Source: Lachnospiraceae bacterium (GTDB taxonomy: Bacteria > Bacillota > Clostridia > Lachnospirales > Lachnospiraceae). Taken from it: a DNA stretch of 64,000 nucleotides. Location: NCBI GenBank assembly GCA_017934175.1, contig JAGBKB010000061.1, forward strand, positions 1 to 64,000, read 5' to 3'. The translations under genes and the position numbers were made by a program. This document shows positions 61,258-64,000 of this stretch, piece by piece (the first letter of the stretch is position 1; every line of letters begins with the position of its first letter). Below the pieces are notes generated by a model. That model was not told the DNA's origin. It saw nothing but the letters and a program-made list of their open reading frames with translations, and ran no database searches.

Positions 61258-62342
61258 TGAAAAAGTTATTATTCGTAAGTATTTGTTTAGCAATGCTTAC
61301 AACTGCATGTGGTAGTAAGACAACACCAGTTGCAGAGAAACCAGTTGAAACAACAGTTGCTACTGAAACAAAAAAGGAAAATACAGTAGTTCGCTGGAAC
61401 TATGGTTCAAGTGGAAATGTACTTGTAACTATTGCAGAAGAAAAAGGTTATTTCGATGAAGTTGGTATAACTATTAAACCAGTTGCAGCCACAGCAGTTT
61501 TAAATGCACTTGGACTTTTATCAGCAAATCAAGTTGATATAGTTTCAAATGCCGGAACAAGTAATCCACTTCAACAAATAGCAGCAGGAAATGATTTTAC
61601 TATATTTGGTGGACATATGGTAAATGGTGCTATGCCAGTAGTAGCAAAAAAAGGAACAGAGTGGAAGGGTGTAGAAAGTTTAGTTGGAGAAAAAGTTGCT
61701 ATAAATCCAAGTTACTTTGCATTCCCAGGTGCACTTATGGAAAAAGGTTATGATGACCCACTTCATCAAGTAGAATGGGTTACCTTTGGTACATATGATG
61801 ATGCACTTGCTGCTGTACAAAGAGGAGAAGTTAAGTATGCTCTTATGGGAACAGAAAAGAATTATCCATTATCACAAATGGATGATATAGAGATAGTATC
61901 ATGGCATAGTGAAGTTATGCCAAACTATAGTTGTTGCCGTATGGAGTGCCAAACAAGTTATCTTAAAGAAAATCCTGATGTTATAAAGAGAATTATAAAA
62001 GCACTTCTTAGAGCACAAAGTTATTATGAGACTCATAAAGATGAAGCAATCACACTTCATGCTGCAAAGATTAAAGCCGAGCCAGAATTCGTGGCTGCAT
62101 ATATGAATAATGAACATTATCTTGTATCAGCAGACCCACTTAGAAATCAAGTAAAGAGGGCTTGGGGTATCCTTGACAAAACTGGATTTTTAGATGCAAA
62201 TGCAAAAAACATCAATATTGATGAGCATATAAATACCTCAATATATGAGGAAGCACTTAAAGAAGCAAAATCTGAATATGGTTCAGAGAATCCAACTTTT
62301 TACGAAAAGATGGAAAAATTCTTTAATGAAAATGACAGATAA
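61257..62342 (+). CDS. ABC transporter substrate-binding lipoprotein, second cassette
   Basis: This 361-residue protein has a lipoprotein signal ending L-T-T-A-C-G and an NMT1/SsuA-type binding domain: V-V-R-W-N-Y-G-S-S-G near residue 44, A-N-Q-V-D-I-V-S-N near residue 93 and A-A-V-Q-R-G-E-V-K-Y. It carries the vicinal pair C226-C227 (N-Y-S-C-C-R-M-E) followed by another cysteine, as in the SaoX-like lipoprotein, which suggests a related ligand. Its ribosome binding site is set apart by a hairpin. It is probably anchored outside the membrane and serves the permease at 62470. Confidence 0.85.
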   Translation: MKKLLFVSICLAMLTTACGSKTTPVAEKPVETTVATETKKENTVVRWNYGSSGNVLVTIAEEKGYFDEVGITIKPVAATAVLNALGLLSANQVDIVSNAGTSNPLQQIAAGNDFTIFGGHMVNGAMPVVAKKGTEWKGVESLVGEKVAINPSYFAFPGALMEKGYDDPLHQVEWVTFGTYDDALAAVQRGEVKYALMGTEKNYPLSQMDDIEIVSWHSEVMPNYSCCRMECQTSYLKENPDVIKRIIKALLRAQSYYETHKDEAITLHAAKIKAEPEFVAAYMNNEHYLVSADPLRNQVKRAWGILDKTGFLDANAKNINIDEHINTSIYEEALKEAKSEYGSENPTFYEKMEKFFNENDR

Positions 62343-62357
62343 GATTTTTTCATAAAA

Positions 62358-62431
62358 GAGATTTCTTATGAAATCTCAACTCCAAAAAATGTTGGTTAAG
62401 GTATAAGGCAAGTCCTTATACCTTGGTCAAC
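62358..62431 (+). promoter_or_regulatory. Two hairpins between binding-protein and permease genes
   Basis: The first is an 8-bp perfect hairpin (62358-62365 with 62370-62377). The second is an 11-bp perfect stem (62398-62408 with 62414-62424), extended by a 3x3 internal loop and a further 4 bp (62391-62394 with 62428-62431). Neither is followed by a T run, so these are more likely mRNA-stabilising or processing elements that raise the level of the binding protein over the permease. Confidence 0.55.
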
Positions 62432-62469
62432 AGATTTGATAAAAAAATAATTTATGGAAGATAAAACAA

Positions 62470-63228
62470 ATGAACAAAGTTAGAAATAATGTAATCAAAT
62501 ATAGTATTACAGTTTTTATATTTTTGTTATTGATATTTATTTATTATTATACAACTGAAAATAATATTGCTAATCCATACTTTTTTCCAAAAATTAGTAA
62601 GATAATGAAAGCATTTAATGATAGTAAAGACCAGATGTTAGAAAATCTTATTGCTTCTTTTAAACTTGTAATTCCATCAATATTTGTTTCGTTGATAGTT
62701 GGCATAGGAATAGGAACAATTATGGGACTTAATGAGTGGGTTAGAGATTCATTACACCCTATTATTTATGCGTTTTCAGTAATACCTTCAATTTTGTTAT
62801 CACCATTTGTATTGTTTTTATCACCAAATATTACTATAGCATCAATAATTCTTATAGTATACAATACTTTATGGGCAACTCTTTTTGCAACAATTACTGG
62901 TATAATGACTATTGATAAAAGATATCTTGATAAGTCAAAAACACTGCAATTAAATGGTTTTAAAAAGTTTTTTAGAGTTATTCTTCCTGCCGCAAGTCCA
63001 TCAATAGTGGCTGGGTTTATTAATTCTTTAAGAAGTACCTTTGTTATGCTTGTCTTTGCAGAGATGTATGGTGCACAAAGTGGTATGGGTTATTTTGTAC
63101 GTATAAACTCTGAATATGGATTGTATGACAAAGTATGGTGTGGCTTTATATTTTTAGTGATTGTACTTGTTATAGTTATGCAATTATTTGAATTATTAAA
63201 AAAATATATTTTAAGATGGACAATGTAG
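62470..63228 (+). CDS. ABC transporter permease, second cassette
   Basis: This 252-residue SsuC/TauC-type permease has about six helices and the cytoplasmic EAA-type loop (Y-L-D-K-S-K-T-L-Q-L-N-G, then P-A-A-S-P-S-I-V-A-G). After it comes M-L-V-F-A-E-M-Y-G-A-Q-S-G-M-G-Y, which aligns with the segment holding the UGA in the first permease; here that position is Phe and the frame is uninterrupted. It forms an importer with the genes at 60384 and 61257. Confidence 0.87.
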   Translation: MNKVRNNVIKYSITVFIFLLLIFIYYYTTENNIANPYFFPKISKIMKAFNDSKDQMLENLIASFKLVIPSIFVSLIVGIGIGTIMGLNEWVRDSLHPIIYAFSVIPSILLSPFVLFLSPNITIASIILIVYNTLWATLFATITGIMTIDKRYLDKSKTLQLNGFKKFFRVILPAASPSIVAGFINSLRSTFVMLVFAEMYGAQSGMGYFVRINSEYGLYDKVWCGFIFLVIVLVIVMQLFELLKKYILRWTM

Positions 63229-63238
63229 ATTCTTTGAT

Positions 63239-64000
63239 ATGATTAATTTTGATAAAATAATTGATAGAAGTAATAGAGGTGCAAGAAAAATTGATTATCC
63301 ACTTTCTTTAGGTGAAAGTATTGACACAATAAAGATGTGGATTGCAGATATGGATTTTGAGACAGCACCTTGTGTTAAAGATGCACTAAAAGATTTGATT
63401 GATTATGGTGTGTTTGGTTATACAGATTTTGATAATAAATATTTTGATTCAGTAATTAATTGGTTTCATAAAAGATATAATTTTGAAGTAAAAAGGGATG
63501 AGATAGTTAGAACTCCTGGGGTAATATTTGCACTTGCTATGGCAGTAAAGGCATTTTCAAAAAAGAATGAAAGTGTACTCATATTCAATCCAGAGTATGT
63601 CGCATTTAGAGAAGTAACATATCTTAATGAAAGAAATATAATAGAATCAAATTTTAAATTAGAAAATAATAAATATTATATAGATTATGATGATGTAGAG
63701 AAAAAGATTAAAGAAAATAATGTCAAGATACTTATGTTTTGTAGCCCCTTTAATCCATGTGGAAGAGTGTGGGACAAAGAAGAACTAATAAAATTAGCAA
63801 AAATATGTGTTGATAATAATGTTATAATAGTTAGTGATGAAATACATATGGACTTTGTCTGGGGAGAAAATAAACATATTATATTTTTAGATGCGTTAAA
63901 AGATAATAAGGAATTATATGAAAAAGCAAAAAAATTAACAATAATAAATACATCGGCAAGCAAAACATTTAATTTGGCAGGTTTGCAAGTTGCAAATACG
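63239..64000 (+). CDS. MalY/PatB-family PLP C-S lyase, N-terminal part (cut by window edge)
   Basis: The first 254 residues are in the window and the frame is open to the right edge. M-W-I-A-D-M-D-F near residue 33, T-P-G-V near residue 90, F-C-S-P-F-N-P-C-G-R near residue 167 and V-S-D-E-I-H-M-D-F near residue 200 are signatures of the MalY/PatB group of aminotransferase-fold C-S lyases; S-A-S-K-T-F-N-L-A-G contains the PLP lysine. These enzymes cleave cystathionine or cysteine conjugates. In this context it could release a thiol or selenol from an imported conjugate; that is inference. The start is 10 bases after the permease ends. Confidence 0.88.
   Translation, partial: MINFDKIIDRSNRGARKIDYPLSLGESIDTIKMWIADMDFETAPCVKDALKDLIDYGVFGYTDFDNKYFDSVINWFHKRYNFEVKRDEIVRTPGVIFALAMAVKAFSKKNESVLIFNPEYVAFREVTYLNERNIIESNFKLENNKYYIDYDDVEKKIKENNVKILMFCSPFNPCGRVWDKEELIKLAKICVDNNVIIVSDEIHMDFVWGENKHIIFLDALKDNKELYEKAKKLTIINTSASKTFNLAGLQVANT

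Noticed and set aside
1..64000. CRISPR arrays, rRNA genes, standard tRNA genes and prophage structural genes
   Set aside because: I looked for regularly spaced repeats, rRNA-like segments and phage head or tail genes and saw none; the GTTTTGGCTAA repeats at 7252-7335 are too few and fit an IS21 end.

Overview
This window is a very AT-rich stretch of chromosome that looks like a strictly anaerobic, amino-acid-fermenting Firmicute of the Clostridia. The reasons are a complete glycine reductase locus with two UGA-selenocysteine genes, a thioredoxin with the amino-acid-fermenter active site GCVPC, an [FeFe]-hydrogenase with its HydF maturase, acetate kinase, and AT-rich codon use throughout. I cannot name the species.

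Layout. (1) 1-202: the tail of a sugar-1-phosphate nucleotidyltransferase, part of a polysaccharide locus. (2) About 0.4-13.85 kb: an accessory island. Its left half is full of decayed genes: an ion-channel-like gene present twice, a broken trypsin-like protease, a frameshifted HEPN gene, and IS30 and IS21 remnants. Its right half carries defence-type genes: an AbiD/AbiF-family HEPN protein behind a structured RNA, a Schlafen/AlbA-type ATPase, a SIR2-like protein, an AAA/DUF4143 ATPase and a nucleotidyltransferase/HEPN pair. (3) 13.87-24.5 kb: a surface polysaccharide operon with genes for UDP-N-acetyl-L-fucosamine (CapE/F/G type) and D-glycero-D-manno-heptose (a HddC-GmhB fusion, HddA, GmhA), two glycosyltransferases and a membrane protein. 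(4) 24.6-28.9 kb: hydF, a YihY-family membrane protein with ackA, and a metallo-beta-lactamase-fold hydrolase. (5) 28.9-38.7 kb: trxB, trxA, grdC, grdD, grdA (Sec44), an amino-acid:cation symporter, grdX, grdE, grdB (Sec350). (6) 38.8-42.6 kb: an NAD(P)H/iron-sulfur oxidoreductase and an [FeFe]-hydrogenase. (7) 42.6-45.2 kb: thrB and thrC on the minus strand. (8) 45.9-51.1 kb: a selenium-metabolism cluster (YedE transporter, TusA-like YedF, CsdB-like desulfurase, double-cubane-type protein with its activator, DUF3343). (9) 51.2-64 kb: a transport and thiol cluster with two complete ABC importers, an efflux permease of the ArsP/UPF0718 family, a thioredoxin-like protein, DsrE-like and DUF3343 carrier-like proteins, a C_GCAxxG_C_C protein, a TDT exporter, a ferredoxin and a MalY/PatB-type C-S lyase.

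How it fits together. Glycine reductase turns glycine into acetyl phosphate, which AckA converts to acetate plus ATP. TrxB/TrxA supply the electrons, and the hydrogenase region can balance reductant. The need for selenocysteine links regions 5, 8 and 9. The main discoveries proposed are: (a) an in-frame UGA in the first ABC permease (54840-54842), followed by a hairpin with nearly the same geometry as the one behind the grdB UGA, and a conserved protein continuing past it, so this permease is very probably a selenoprotein; (b) a tRNA-Sec-like RNA without anticodon or variable arm, placed between a strong promoter and a terminator upstream of the selenium transporter gene; (c) vicinal Cys-Cys pairs in most proteins of regions 8 and 9, whatever their fold, which points to soft-metal or selenium chemistry; (d) two genes whose ribosome binding sites are separated from the start codon by a hairpin, leaving 14 nt in both. 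Region 9 (52.1-58.3 kb) matches families that I recall being named Sao (saoX, B, P, A, T, E, C, D) in public annotation; that recall cannot be checked here.
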